A stretch of DNA of 64,000 bases from Cerrena zonata (lineage: Eukaryota > Basidiomycota > Agaricomycetes > Polyporales > Cerrenaceae). Below are positions 1 through 12,600 of the stretch, piece after piece (positions within the stretch are counted from its first letter, which is position 1; the number at the start of each line of letters is the position of its first letter). A program made the position numbers and the translations under genes. The notes beneath the pieces are model-generated. The model did no database searches, was not told where the DNA came from, and saw nothing but the letters and a program-made list of their open reading frames with translations. The DNA lies in the NCBI GenBank assembly GCA_038087015.1, contig JASBNA010000002.1:496001-560000 (forward strand), given 5' to 3'.

Positions 1-379
1 TGAGGTCTGTATTATAATTATGCAAAGCACATAGACGAATTCACACCATTGTTGATCATAAATGCACTATTCCCGAATCAGGTATTCGATTCCCCATCTC
101 CGCATTGAAATAGGTCAGGACTTATCTGTACAGATGACCAAAAACATAACGGGATCCCAGATTGAAAGGCACATATGGCAGCTTGGGAGGACTGCAAGAA
201 TCGATGAGATTACCATGAGAAACTATCTGACGAATAGTAATAGAACACAGCGGCTATGAGTAACACATAGTACAACAACAGAAATAGGAGGCTTGGCTGT
301 GGAAGAAGGGGAAGTAAAATAGTAGGGCTGAGACAACTATAGGCCGAATCACTACACGAATATAAATAAAATACACACG
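1..379. other. Left edge, no gene seen
   Basis: Nothing here reads like a gene on either strand. The right part is probably the 3' untranslated region of the minus-strand gene that stops at 380. Confidence 0.4.
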
Positions 380-1297
380 CTAACGGCGTAAGGGTGAAAT
401 GGATCGGGTGCTTCGCTCTGAACTTGTTCTTCGACTAGAAGAAACATCTCTTGGCGGTCCCTGTGTTTCGGAGAGGAGAGACCCGATGGCCATTGATTCT
501 CTGGATCGTGGAGAACCACTGCTACTGTGTGAAGACGTTGAGGAATATGGAGAAAGAGGAAGATCGTGCGAAGACATTTGGTGTCCAGTCGAAGTCGAAG
601 TACGGGATCGGGGAGGGGGAGACCGAGAACTACGTCGACGCTTTCGAGTGGGAGGAGATGCCGGGATAATTTCCCGCTCATGATCACGTTCACGAAGATG
701 ACTTGTCGATGATAGTGACGGCTCTGCTCGATGGTGGCGTGAGCGAGGTAAAGAGTCGGACGACAGGTGCGGATTCAGAGGTGGCAGTGGTGGTGAATGA
801 TGATAGGAAGTAGTCGGCGGCGATGGGAAATGTTGTTGATACGAATGCGATGCATGAACGTCTGTAATATGAGATGGTGCCATCTGCGCAGAAGCAGATG
901 CTTGATGCATCTCGAGCATGGTACGGTGGAGTGAAGCAATTGAAGCTAGGCGCTACACAATTGAAAATCAGTTTCAAAATCCGCACATGTGATAGGCTGG
1001 CACTAACCTGGTCTTCTGCGCTTTTGGCATTCAGCATAGCGATGAGCATGTCGCGGTCCCCGTCGCCTTTTGATTTGTAGGCCGAGAGTATTTCACGGAG
1101 ACTGGGAGGAGGTGGCTATTGAGAGATAAGTTAATCGAGGGTTATCTTACGGCACACGTCAGTTGACCCACCTGTTCGAGTACATGCCAAGTGGAAGAGA
1201 TTAAGGCCTTCATGCCAAACTCGTATTGAGCGTTAGAGGGATGAAAGTAGGATTCGTGGTGGGGATAGTAAGCAGGCGGCGAGGAGGGAGAGCTCAT
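380..1297 (-). CDS. Conserved unknown protein, Ser/Pro/Arg-rich tail
   Basis: Three exons join in frame: 1297-1172, 1115-1008 and 952-380, giving 268 residues. Both introns (about 55 bases) begin GT and end TAG. Residues 1-42 contain YEFGMKALISSTWHVLEQ. The second exon gives PPPPSLREILSAYKSKGDGD followed by DMLIAMLNAKSAEDQ, and the third starts RLASIASLHRTMLEMHQ. This short, probably helical block looks conserved and resembles unnamed basidiomycete proteins I recall. The remaining ~170 residues are low complexity, rich in Ser, Pro, Arg and His, with an RKRRR cluster that could be a nuclear localisation signal. A nuclear regulatory role is a guess; I recognise no named domain. The start is the ATG giving MSSPSSPP. 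Confidence 0.72.
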
Positions 1298-2250
1298 AAG
1301 ACGAAGGTAGAGAGAGAGGTTGGCTGGGGCCGGGGATGGATGAGGACTGCATTTTCACAGGATTGAAGGGTATTTGAGTGAAGCCAAGGACGATCTATCT
1401 TTGCCACTAGGTGCTGAGGAACCCAAGAGGTAAATATAGGATGCCAAGACTTTGCGAAACCGACGACCGGTGTCTGACCGTGCATGGTGCCCCTGCCACC
1501 AAGCTTACGGCCTGTAGAACGGGTTTTTGGGCATCGTTTGTGACGACTCCGAGGCTGTTTGGATGCGAGGGGGGGTGTATATGTCGAACAGGGAGGGCAG
1601 CTAAGAGGAATCGGAGGCTTGGTAGGAATGATCCAAGACGACAGAGGCGCGGAAGGATGAAGTTAAAATAAACGGATGCTAAAAATACGACAGGAAGGGC
1701 TTGGCACTCCCATTGCGCCAGCCCAAGAGCTATTTCGGGCAGACACTCAATATGCGGAACTCAGGCGGAGTCTCTTCGGATGCCTCTCGAGCCAGCTGCC
1801 CATTCAGTCGGATTCACCGCACGACGTGGGCAGCCTGCAGCTCATGCAGATTATCGTCGGGGAGGTGTTCTTGGCTCCCTCTTGTGGTCGTAGGCTACTG
1901 ATTTCAATATGCCAGCGCTATCTAGAACAGCAACATCACCGACAACTTGCGACAACTGTCCAGAAATAGACCTGGCACACAATGCAGACACATGCCAAGT
2001 GCACAACGGGTCCGACATATCGAGACGCGGAATGATCATGCCGCAGCATGCCAAGGACAACCCGGGGCCATCCGGGAATACAGAGGAATACTGTGCAACA
2101 AATGGAGCCTTGTCTGCGATCTGCAGACTGCAGCTCAAACACCCTGGAAGATGAGCGTATGTAGGCAAGAACGTCGACCCATATATGGAAACCGCCCATT
2201 GAGTCAGTCCACACCCGAGTCATGATGCATGATGGGAGTCACATGTCCTC
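1298..2250. other. Intergenic stretch, no supported gene
   Basis: Reading frames on both strands are short and show no recognisable protein or sensible splice chain. It separates the divergent unknown gene and the F-box gene and should hold both promoters. Confidence 0.5.
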
Positions 2251-2251
2251 A

Positions 2252-2271
2252 ACGCGTACGACGCGACGCGA
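2252..2271. promoter_or_regulatory. Cluster of MCB-like (ACGCGT) sites
   Basis: ACGCGT at 2252-2257 is followed by ACGCGA at 2261-2266 and an overlapping ACGCGA at 2266-2271, about 90-105 bases upstream of the F-box ATG. ACGCGT is the MluI cell-cycle box bound by MBF in yeasts. A TATA-like TTTTATAATAA lies at about 2304-2314. G1/S control is an inference. Confidence 0.4.
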
Positions 2272-2356
2272 TAACATACCCAAAGCTCTGAGTCGCTGCT
2301 CTCTTTTATAATAACCCTCGACAACATACTCTTCTGTGCACCCCCATCTAACCACC

Positions 2357-4067
2357 ATGAAGTTTGAAGACCTTCCGTCAGATATCGTCGATCGAATTCT
2401 TATGTCAATACCTGATTTTACAACCCTATCTGCTGCATTGTTGACTTCAAAGGCCCACGTTTACAATGTCTACCAAGCACATCCCAAATCTGTCTTCCAT
2501 GCTGTAGCCTACAATATTACCGGTCCTGCCATTCGACAAGCCCTGTGTGTAGCCAAAATGGCAGAAGAAGCAGAAGCATTATACGATGAGGAATCTGATG
2601 ACTCGGACGAACAAGCAACCGTGATCGTGGAGCTACTCTCCGACGACGAACAAGTAATCGAGAAGCTACTTTCCGACAAAAATGTTACATCCGTCCTTCG
2701 CAAGAATGCTAAAATAGTGAACAAGCTAGAAGATCTTTTCAGTAGAAGGTAAAGCGAATGCATTCGATGCAGCTAATCACCCAAATCCTCATCAATCACA
2801 GGAACAAAGATAGAACAAGCACGAAAACTGCGCTAACTGAAGCAGAATCGAAACGGTTTCATCGAGGCATATATCGACTTTGGGCTCTAGTACTGTTCCA
2901 AGAGCATAACTACGGCGATACTCTTGAAGAGAAGATCACGGACTATCTGGAAAATCTCTCGTTGAGCGAAATACTTGAAATAGATCGTGTGCGAGACTTC
3001 TTCGATGATACCCGCCTCTGGTTAAACCTGGCATGTCATGATTCTCCCAGTATGTTATCGCTTTACGCATCCTGACCTACATTGAATATCGTATCTTGTT
3101 TTAGCCGAACCGAGTCAATTTATTCCCTGCCCAAACGGGCTCCTCAGTGCGATAGAAGAGCTTGACATCATACGCTTCATCGAAGAATATTCCATAAATC
3201 CACCTCAGAAGGTCTTCAACTCTCTCAGTAAGACCTTGATTACTAGACATCAGTTAGATGATAAGAAACGGGCCGAGCAACGCGCAAAGGCTATTATTGA
3301 CAACGTAGAAGGGCCAAACGACATATGTCTGCATTTATTTGCCCCTATCGTTCAATACAGATATCTAATATCTCATACACCAGGTCATCGTTGCAATGCG
3401 GTCAAGGGTTTACAGCTCTGGGGTCCGACCAGTATGTCAAGCACTTCTCTTCCTTTTACACCACTGACCCCTCTTGTAGACTGGGATCTCCTCCGGGGGC
3501 ACCTTGAGCTTAAGAATGTGTTTCTTGGGTATCTTCGCACCAACCCAATTGAACGCGCTGCATTTCGTCAATATGTGTTCGACAACTACCACCCATTACG
3601 TGGAGTCGGACACCAGTTCTCAGATTTCATCGAGCAATGCTTTGATACTGACGCAGAGAACACGGAAAACTGGGATAAAACTAAGTGGCATTGCCTCGAT
3701 TGTGTGCATATTTTCTTGAAACAACGAGCGTGGAAATGGTGGTACCAGCAGAAGCAAGAACGTAAGTCTTGTCGAAAATTAAAATCTATTCGAGTCTTGA
3801 AGATTTCCATTTGACAGAGCCAGGCTACCAAGCTGTAGATGATTGTTGGTAAGTTTATTGTTGACAGTCTTTTCTTGACTGCGTGCTGAGACATGTACAG
3901 GTATGGATACAACTGTCGCACTCAAACTCACAAATGGGCTCATGCTCAAAAATTGAACGTGAGTTGCCTCGATATAGCATGTAGTTGTTGTTACTGAATC
4001 CTTGTTATAGCATCTTTGCGTGCCTACAAGAGGAGATCCTCATCCAGATGAACAAGCCGCAGCCTGA
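2357..4067 (+). CDS. F-box-type protein
   Basis: Seven exons join in frame: 2357-2748, 2802-3049, 3105-3431, 3480-3761, 3818-3848, 3901-3958 and 4011-4067, for 464 residues. The N-terminus, MKFEDLPSDIVDRILMSIPD, is a typical F-box start, suggesting a substrate receptor for an SCF ubiquitin ligase that would bind Skp1. An acidic stretch (DEESDDSDEQ) lies near residue 80. The C-terminus, with GYNCRTQTHKWAHAQKLNH and then a CVPTRGDP end, matches a tail I recall from many fungal F-box proteins. The ATG at 2357 is chosen because the F-box begins right after it. The middle region has no domain I can name, and the substrate cannot be inferred. Confidence 0.85.
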
Positions 4068-4446
4068 AGGGCTCCCAAGCGAACTGATCGTCTTGACTCG
4101 TTATGAGGGTTCTACCAGGAGTGTATTAGAACCACTCTCAATATTTTCTGTTCAAACTATTGTCGTCGATGACCTGTGTACTATCTCATGTATTTTATAC
4201 TTTGTTTCGACTTTCATTATATGATCCCTGTATTGCAAAATCATAATTTCCTTTTGATGCATGATCGATCGCCGACTGTAGGCCGCCTCCGTTGGACCAT
4301 ATGCTCTCCTCTTCGACCATCATCTTAGTACCATGGGCTTGCGTCCAGTGGGACAACTTTATTATATCCTGCGATCATAGTAGCTCTTCGGTATAGCCCT
4401 TCGACCAGGTATAGAGGGAACCTTGAAACACTTCGAGTGCCCAAAC
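4068..4446. other. Intergenic, no gene seen
   Basis: The stretch holds the 3' end of the F-box transcript and the promoter of the AP-3 sigma gene. I see no gene or repeat in it. Confidence 0.5.
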
Positions 4447-5323
4447 ATGATTCATGCCGTCCTAATTTGTACGCGTGTTGTCCTATATTGCAAACGCCTA
4501 TTACTGACCGATTCGTGCGTCATATACAGTCAACACCTCTGGTGTACCACGACTTGCGAAGTTCTATACTCCTTTACAACAATCAGTTCAGAACCTCGCT
4601 CAGAAGATCTTCTCACTCGTTTCCTCGCGACCGGTCACGCTTTGTAACTTCCTCGATGCGCCGGAACTAGAGAGTTTTCTAAACCAAAAGGATGCAGATG
4701 GCGAGAAACTCAGAGTTGTATACCGAAACTACGCAACACTGTACTTTGTGTTCGTTGTGGATGCTGCGGAGAGTGAGTTGGGGATCTTGGATTTAATCCA
4801 GGTTGGTTGTGCATGCCCTAGCTTCTAGTTCTCCTTACGTTTGACTGACTGGGATCTTCCCTTTCCCTTGTATGTACGCCTCCCGTTAGGTGTTTGTGGA
4901 GTCCCTAGATCGTGCCTTCGAGAACGTGTGTGAACTGGACTTGGTGTTCCACTTCGACGAGGTACATGCTTCTTGCGTTCTTATGATTGCATTTTTACCT
5001 ACTGAATGGCATACCCACAACATTATTAGGTGCACCATATACTCTCCGAAATTATCCAGGGAGGAATCGTCCTCGAGACAAATGTTGAAGAAATAGATCA
5101 TGCCGGTAAGTTTACCCTCACAACGTAACGATTCCGCAACTGTTCTCGTGTGTGACTTATGTTGTCTTTTTTAGTCCAAACTGCCGCGAAAGCGAGGAAG
5201 GAATCATTCGCATCTGCCAATCCCCTTTCCCTGGGTGGAGGTGGAGTCGGATCTCGAGGCACAGGGCTTCAAACGCCCCTTGGTTGGTTGACAGGAAGGT
5301 TGACAGGAGTCGGAATACGGTAA
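4447..5323 (+). CDS. APS3: AP-3 adaptor complex sigma subunit
   Basis: Small (sigma) subunit of the AP-3 adaptor, which sorts cargo from Golgi/endosomes to the vacuole. Five exons (4447-4468, 4530-4801, 4890-4961, 5030-5105, 5175-5323) join in frame to 196 residues. The product starts MIHAVLIFNTSGVPRLAKFY and contains LRVVYRNYATLYFVFVVD, then VFVESLDRAFENVCELDLVF and VHHILSEIIQGGIVLETN, the longin-type fold signatures of sigma chains; NVEEID is the AP-3 sigma form. The first exon is only 22 bases, and the intron interrupts the Phe codon of LIF. The Gly-rich tail (LSLGGGGVGSRG) is normal for fungal AP-3 sigma. Length fits the family. Confidence 0.96.
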
Positions 5324-5750
5324 TCACAATGAGTGATTGGCCCGAGAATTTGTACCCGAGAATATGGGATCGACCTCGAGGTCGAGGTTTGGAAATTTAA
5401 TCATTGCTACCAAACTTGTACATCGAGTCTCCCCGCCGGCAACTTGGCGTGCAACCCCCAAGAATAAGCCGTGTATGAAACTTTGCCATTTCTAGCCCAA
5501 CCTATAACCGTCCGGTAACGCTGCACACACATAGATGTCTAATGTACAGCTTCCTACTTGGCGGATTCTTTGACGAGCAGGAACGGCAAGAACGGGACCC
5601 CGAGGAAAGCAACCTTCTAAATCCATCATCACAAGTCACGATGTTAGAGTGGTGGCGTTCTACCATTCAAGAATGAGCTGCATGATGATAAGTTGAAGAC
5701 ATGCCATTGCGGCATGCAGCGTCAACGATAGACACCTGTTTCTAAACTTT
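5324..5750. other. Intergenic between converging genes
   Basis: This holds the 3' ends of the AP-3 sigma gene and of MED6, which point toward each other. I see nothing else. Confidence 0.5.
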
Positions 5751-6917
5751 CTATCCTGTCGGCGGTGCAATAGACGTGCCTGTGGACGAAGAGGGACTGC
5801 AGTTAGATTGCCTACAGATTTGGTGTTTATGAAACTCACGTTTCTTCTTCTTTTTGCCAGCTCCGGGAGGTCCTTTAACGGATGGACCCTCACCAGCAGG
5901 AGTTGGCGCATTGGAAGCAGTCCTCGGGGTGGGTGCCCGAGGAGGTATAGCTCCTGGTGTGGTTACTGCAGTACCTGATCCAGCAGTGGGGCTCTCAGGT
6001 ACCCCTTGATCAGACACACCAGAAGGTACTGTGAAAGTTTGAGTAGCGTGAACGGCTGTAGTTCGCATGGCTCTCCACAAGAGCGAGTTGTTTTGTTGTC
6101 GTTTCCTTGAAGTCTCAGTATTCAACGGCCTCTTGGGGGCTATACTTTGCGAGTCATCGGTCTTCTCAAGTTCTCCGTCGGTCACCCGTTTGGAATCACT
6201 TGGTGAAGCTGCTTCCATGATGGGCCATACAAAACCTGTTCGTGGTGTGTAAGCTGGCCGGTGGCTCCGTAAGATGTCTAATGATGATTGTAAGGAGTGT
6301 AAGGATGTCAACTTGAATGTGGGGCTTCTTAGTCAATCTGTGCGCGTGACGTCGAGATTCAAACTTACAAGACGATTTGAGATGAGTGTGTATACATCCG
6401 GCGACTGGTAAATCCTGTTATTCATAACGAAATATGCAGCCAAGGGTCGAACTAGAGAGCACCCGGTTAAGGACACGCCGACCTGTTTGCTTCTCATGAC
6501 ATACCTTCATCGGGAGAAAATCTTTCTCTTTTGTGAATAATGAACAACGAGGGTGGTTGCGAATGCACCAAAGCAAACTCGATACCAGTAAACCGTCTTC
6601 AAGTGGACAAGTTTAGAAACAGTTTGGTAAACCCAAGCGTACTTAGAACAAACCTAAGTTCCTCGGCTTCATTAACCAGCGGCACGCCAGTGTGCATTGT
6701 CTGCATGCGCAGCACTTGGTTGTTGCTCTGCTTATCATAGAACATTGACGTTGCGAAATAGTCGAAAATGTTCTCATTGGTCAGAGGACCATTAGCCTGG
6801 GTACCAATCAGAGGGACTGATGTACATTTGAATTAAGTAGCTGACCTGTATCCATTCGTGCCATATAAAAAATCGGTGGCTATAGTCGTCTGGGGGGTGC
6901 AAGTCAGTGAGATCCAT
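5751..6917 (-). CDS. MED6: Mediator complex subunit 6
   Basis: Head-module subunit of Mediator, which links activators to RNA polymerase II. On the minus strand the chain starts at 6917 with MDLTDLHPPDDYSHRFFIWH, followed after an intron by ANGPLTNENIFDYFATSMFY and DKQSNNQVLRMQTMHTGVPL, the diagnostic Med6 block. Later exons give RFTGIEFALVHSQPPSLFII, VRPLAAYFVMNNRIYQSPDV and LTSLHSLQSSLDILRSHRPA, then AYTPRTGFVWPI. The rest is a low-complexity Ser/Thr/Pro/Ala tail with a Lys run. The last intron is placed so that the protein ends KKKRTSIAPPTG; reading through it instead gives a slightly longer tail. Estimated length is about 296 residues. The gene is head to head with the NRAMP gene, 151 bases between start codons. 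Confidence 0.94.
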
Positions 6918-7068
6918 GGTTGCGCTGTGTCGGTGGACGCGTTGGGCGTTGCAGACGAAGTGATGAACGAGTATAAGTTGGAGACGGCGAGCTTGTTCTG
7001 TGTGAGGTCAATTTTCCCACGAGCACAACTTATTCCCATTCCACGCTCGGACGAGCGAGCAGGCCGGG

Positions 7069-9463
7069 ATGAGTGGGAAGTCGGTACAGCATATACATGT
7101 CGTCGTTACCGAGTTTCTGTATCCATCCGTTCCTCTGGTCCCAACAAGTATCCCTAAGGATGGCTCCCTCGAGGGCGCGACGTTTCTCCCCACTCACCAA
7201 TTATGCCCCCAGGGATCTCTGCTAAATCGCCTCCAGCCTCCGCATGTCGCTCAGAGTGAGGTGGATGCACCTCAGACTGTTAGCACATCTTGGGCAGGTC
7301 GCGTAAAGTCCGCTTCTAAGACTGTAGTTACCCATGTCACGAAGCACATCGGAGTGGGCATCATTTGCTCCGTTGCATACTTCGATCCGTGAGTCTACAT
7401 ACCATAATTTGTGAATTGTAACTGAGCTCGACGCAGTGGTAACTGGAGCGTTGACTTGCAGGCAGGTTCCCAATTTGGGTACAGGCCCATGCTCTTCGTG
7501 ATCCTGCTCGCTGGTCTGGGCGCGATGGTGCTTCAGGTATAGATACTCGAGCTCAATTGATGGGACTCTGACCAACTATTCACATTAGACCCTGGCCCAC
7601 AGATTGGGGTGTGTCACAGGATATGGTAATGACGTTCTGCACAATAAACGGAACATTATCTGACCTCTCCACAGATCTAGCGACACATTGCAGGCTTCTC
7701 CTTCATGACCGACCTAAACATCGTCGGTTAATCCGTTATGCAGCACTGTATCCCCTCTACATCCTGTGTGAGATAGCTATTATCAGCACTGATCTGGCAG
7801 AACTTCTGGGCTCTGCAATCGGTCTTTGCCTCATCTTTCCAACATTGCCATTATGGGCTGGTGTCCTCCTCACCGCCAGTGACGTTTTGGTATTTCTGTT
7901 GCTCGGGGACCCTTCTCGTGGACAAGGTAAACCTGTCAAGACATTCGAGTATACAGTTATAGCGCTGGTAAGCCTGATCTTGTAAGTGTCATTGCATTAG
8001 ACACGACCCAATCTTCGTTAGGTATTTGCTGTTCTGGCATGTTTCATTGTCCTTCTAGTACGTGTGAGCCCCCATTGGCCAAAGGTCTTCTTGGGTTATA
8101 TCCCGTCGGACGCACTCCTAGAAACCAACCCGAACGCACTGTACACTGGTAGGTTCATGATTATCCGTACTACTTGGTCTCATACATATTACTGAACACT
8201 AAACCTCGTAGCTGTTGGGATACTGGGTGCGACCATCATGCCACACGCACTATTCTTAGGCTCCTTCCTTGCAACCCAGGATCGTGTAGGCGGACCCGAA
8301 GAGCCGTTGCCTACCCCAGCCAATGCCTCCCCGTCTCCCCGAAGTTTCCGAGATAAGTTCGTCCGCTGGGGGCGTTCTCTCTTCGAGGTTTCACGCAAAG
8401 AGCGGATCGCCGCGCAACGTGATTATCGCGACAAGTACGGAAGGGAAAACAAGGACGTTGGATTTATCAAGGCGCATATGAATCATGGTCTGGTGGACGT
8501 TATTACTAGTTTAATGGGGGTTGCCGTTCCTATTAACTCTGCGTAAGTGATCTGAACCATTCTGGCATATAACACCATTGAGCGTATGGATTACAGCATC
8601 CTGATCATTGCTGCAACTGTGTTCCATGGTCGATCAGATGTAGCACCTGCCGGCCTCTTTGATGCATATGATCTTATTAAAGCTCATATTGGAAAAGGTG
8701 CGTCTCATTTCTCCGATTCAATGTGCCACTGACCAACTAGTACATCAGCCGCTGCATTCGTCTTCGCACTTGCACTGTTATGTGCTGGTCAGACCGCAAG
8801 CATCACGGCAACATTGGCTGGCCAGATTGTATCCGAAGGATTCATAGAATGGCGTATTTCTGTAAGTGCAACGCTCCATTCTATGCCGTCATGTCCATCT
8901 GATTCCAAGTTGAACAGCCATTCCTTCGTCGTATTATCACACGACTCATCGGATTGGTACCATCCATGGTTGTTGCCATTGGTGTCGGTAGAGAAGGTAT
9001 CGATATTCTATTGGTGGCATCACAAGTGGCTTTGTCCATCGTCCTTCCATTTGTTGCCTTTCCACTCATATGGCTCACCTCTTCCAAATCTATCATGCGA
9101 GTGAGAAAACCAATGGATCTCAGGACACCCGTGTCGACGGAGGTACCCTCGATGAACCAAGTTCCTAGCGTATTAGAGCTCGAGGTACCAGTGTCCGATG
9201 ACATACTGCCTGAGCCCGTGACGGAGATATTGACTCCATCATGTCCAGAAAAGAGCGGGGAAGTTGAAGTCTCAGAAGAGGAGAAACGCGAGTATGTGCC
9301 AACACGTGGACCACTTGCGTCGGAAGAAAATTCCATCGTTGAGGATGATTATATCGATTTCAGCAATGGATGGATAATGACTCTGTTAGTCTCGCTAATA
9401 TTTATGGTTGTATTAGCTGCAAATCTGTATGTTATTGTAGTATTAGGGCTAGGTAAAAACTAG
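7069..9463 (+). CDS. NRAMP-family divalent metal transporter
   Basis: Proton-coupled importer of manganese or iron in the Nramp/Smf family. Early exons are 7069-7388, 7437-7536 and 7589-7625, with further exons to 9463. Family signatures: DPGNWS in TM1 (split by the first intron), LAGLGAMVLQTLAHRLG, CEIAIISTDLAELLGSAIG, GATIMPHALFLGSFLATQ in TM6 with the metal-binding Met-Pro-His, and LLCAGQTASITATLAGQIV. A long cytoplasmic loop follows the ATQDRVG motif, and a Glu-rich loop near 9130-9350 precedes a last membrane segment ending LGLGKN. The N-terminal ~75 residues before WAGRVKS are poorly conserved, so the first ATG is the least certain part. Whether it sits in plasma or vacuolar membrane cannot be told. 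Confidence 0.92.
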
Positions 9464-9564
9464 ATAGGCTATTTCGCGTATACCTTTTCGTCTCTATACA
9501 TAATGAATTCGAATGGATCTATAAATATTGAAGCAAATTGGCATTTGTAGGCAAAAATAACATA

Positions 9565-9667
9565 GCCCACCGCGAGGGTCGAACTCGCAGCCTTCAGATC
9601 ACACGATCGTTGCACCCGCATGTACTCGGTAAGAGTCTGACGCTCTATCCGATTGAGCTAGGCGGGC
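9565..9667 (-). tRNA. tRNA-Lys (CTT) with a 30-base intron
   Basis: Read on the minus strand, it folds as a full cloverleaf. The acceptor is GCCCGCC paired with GGTGGGC, D stem GCTC/GAGC, anticodon stem TCAGA/TCTGA, T arm GCGAG-TTCGACC-CTCGC. The loop is CTCTTAA with anticodon CTT. An intron at 9600-9629 lies at the normal position after base 37, leaving a 73-base mature tRNA. Confidence 0.94.
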
Positions 9668-12600
9668 GATACAATGTATCGCTTAATGATTGTTTCCACC
9701 GCAACGTTGTTATATCACATCTAAGAAGAGACTGATAAGATAAATAACGACGGGAAGATCATTTAGGTGTGGCCGCCAGTGTACGTACTAGTATGACCGC
9801 GCCACCAACGAGCCCAAGTCCAGGTTTGAGCTCTAGTTACCAGGCTGTAGTGGAACTCATCAGTTGTCCTGGAATCAATGGTTCATTGAAACTGGCCGCT
9901 GAACATCATAATAATCAGTCAATATTTTTGGAGTTCTTGCTCAGGCAGCAGCCCTCACCGACTTAATCTTGAATTCATAGGGAGCGGGAAAAGTCAACCA
10001 GAATCCACGTTTATCGAAAATGAATTGACGATACTTCATAATATTATTACTAAACATGTTACTAACATCTCAGCTAGTGATCAATTTACGGGAAAGTCAC
10101 AATTCTGGCAAGACAATTCAAGAACTCGCTTTCGGATAGGATCATGCTAGTGGTCCATGTATAGATCTATTTATCAGTACCATGCCTTGTCATCCATTTC
10201 TTTCCCCTCTAGCGGCGCACCGACCAATTTGCGCAACGGAGCGGTGTTTCGGGCACTGAGAGCCCTGTTACTCAAATCTACATGGAAACCCCGCTGGGAT
10301 ATTGGAAACTTTCAGATTTGTAGGTGACTCTCGCAGAAGACTAGGGCAACGTTCCCAAAGCCTTTACACCGTACTGAATAACATAGTCGAGTATCGATTA
10401 GGCCCTGTCTCTCTGCCCGTTTCCGGTTGCGAATGGAAATAGTTGCTCTTCAAAACCGGGGGCTCTATGAAGAGGATGACTAACTGCTACGTCGCTTGGT
10501 TGACGATAGATTCGCGGTGGTTTCTCTTGTGCTTGGTAGTCACCTGGCGATGAGATAGAAGATGCAAGGTTCAACCTGCTTGATCCAGCTGGAGGGGCGG
10601 CGGTCATACATTGAAAATCAAGAATAGGTGATGAGGTTCCGTTGATTCTAGCTGGTTTTTATGTCAATAATTAATTGTATGTTGACTAGGACTAAACCGT
10701 ATTGGTGGACGTGGTGGTGGTCTTGGCCAAGCTATGATGGGGTGTTGCTCGCTAGTTTGGCTATGGGGTTCAAGGCGTAGGCATAGAGGATGATCCAGCG
10801 TATAAAGGCGTTGACCACTTGTGGACCTAATAGTGATCGAGGTGATGCGAAGGGCCAGGTAGCAGTCCATAGAGTACGCAACTAGCACCTCAGATTTCGA
10901 AGACGTCGGTCAAGAATGTTTGAAAATGATGTATGATCTATTCGTGCCTCCTCGGATAAGTACAAGTGTCAGCGATTACAAAGTGGGTCATAGAAGGAGC
11001 ACCGCTGTCCGATAGATATCCTATTTTCATTAGACACGATGCCAAAAAATCAGCCACAAGGTTATCATTGCGGCACTCACCGCCAGTCTACTTTTGATAT
11101 CATGCAACCATCTATCATCTCACTTCTCGGTACCCGCGTCCAACATCTCCAACGTCTGTCCGATACGGCCACTGATGTTGTTTGGCGACTTATGAACGGT
11201 GGGAACAAGGTGCTAGGGGGTGATGAGGACGTGGCGGGTGACCTGCCACCAGTCAGGAAGAGATGTCACAGGATGTGGTATCGAACGTGGATACCGATAA
11301 CCGTTCATCTCCAATAACACGAGGCCTTAGCTGGTACCAGGACAGACCGTCTCTAAAAAGTTTAGTCGAGCGGAGAGAAAGTATGGTATGAATTAGGTTG
11401 TTGTAGTACAAGTTCGAGGGATATCGATAAGCCTTTGGGTGATACAAAAACCGGGTGTTGTTCGCATGCACTCTTTTCGTACCCTGATTCTGAACATTCG
11501 AAGTGTTCTCTTCATATGGGCAATCATGGAAAAGAACTACGCATTTATGAGACCCGGCGGCTCTCAGGGCTGGTAAAGGAGAAGGAGTAGATGCGGCAGG
11601 CTAGTGCCGTTGGATTTATTGCCCTTCGGGCTAGAATCCGAGCATAGAATGTTTGTCTCGGGGTCCAAAATGTTGGGGATCTGTCACCCGTTCCTTTGAT
11701 CTGTCATCCAATCGTAATAGTACTTTGTGGTCAGTAGATTGGAAAATATGCTGAGTCGCAGTCAGTATGGGCTCCTGACCGACTGTGCCAGGGGTGGTAC
11801 CACGCGGATGATTGGGAAGTAATACAAAGCCAAAACAAAGGTGTGGAAAAAGATCGGAGTGTTCTTAAATCACTCAATGGTTCAAATGAAGCCTAAATCG
11901 TGCGACGGAGCCCTCATCGTGGCTATGCGCAGCTGAAAGACAAGGTATGCCGAGGTTTATAATGGTAAAAGATTCATTCAGAAGAATGATTTTGACGTCG
12001 CCGCAGTTTGGAACATATGGTCCACTCGAGAGGTTCTCGATCTTTACGAAACAGTTAGTGTTGTTCGCAGTTTCTTGTGGTGGTCGCAGCACCGCAGGGA
12101 ACAAACGCTTGGGCGAATTGAGATCAGTGTATTACGATTAGATGCACCATCACTCACCGCAGCATATCGCGTACCTTCAACTTCCTCGTTAACAATGTCT
12201 ATGGCGTCATAACTGGTTTACAGAACCAGATTGAGATGCTGACTTTCGACAACATTAAGTAGGATTGCTCACGGTTAGAAAAAATTAGAAAAAGACGAGG
12301 AAGGCGGTGGCTCGAATCGTGTTCGGTTTGATCAATCTTTTTAAAGCGTATATACCGGGAACGAATCTATTTTGGGGATGTTGTTTTCGACAGTGATCTA
12401 CAACGTCGGACCCGTGTATAAGTTGCTAAAAGACACTGCGGATACACAAACTTACGGGACCGGAGAACCAAGGTCATGATGTATACGTTTGTGGGCCGCT
12501 TGCTCCATGCGAGCATGTTGTTGTAGATGCTGCGGGCGCGTCTATCAATCCTCATCGGTACTTCAATAAACGACTCGGTAGAATTAAGGAAACGCTAGCT

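Noticed and set aside
1851..2225. Several overlapping frames around 2 kb
   Set aside because: They conflict with each other, have no motif and most lack a proper start or splice sites.
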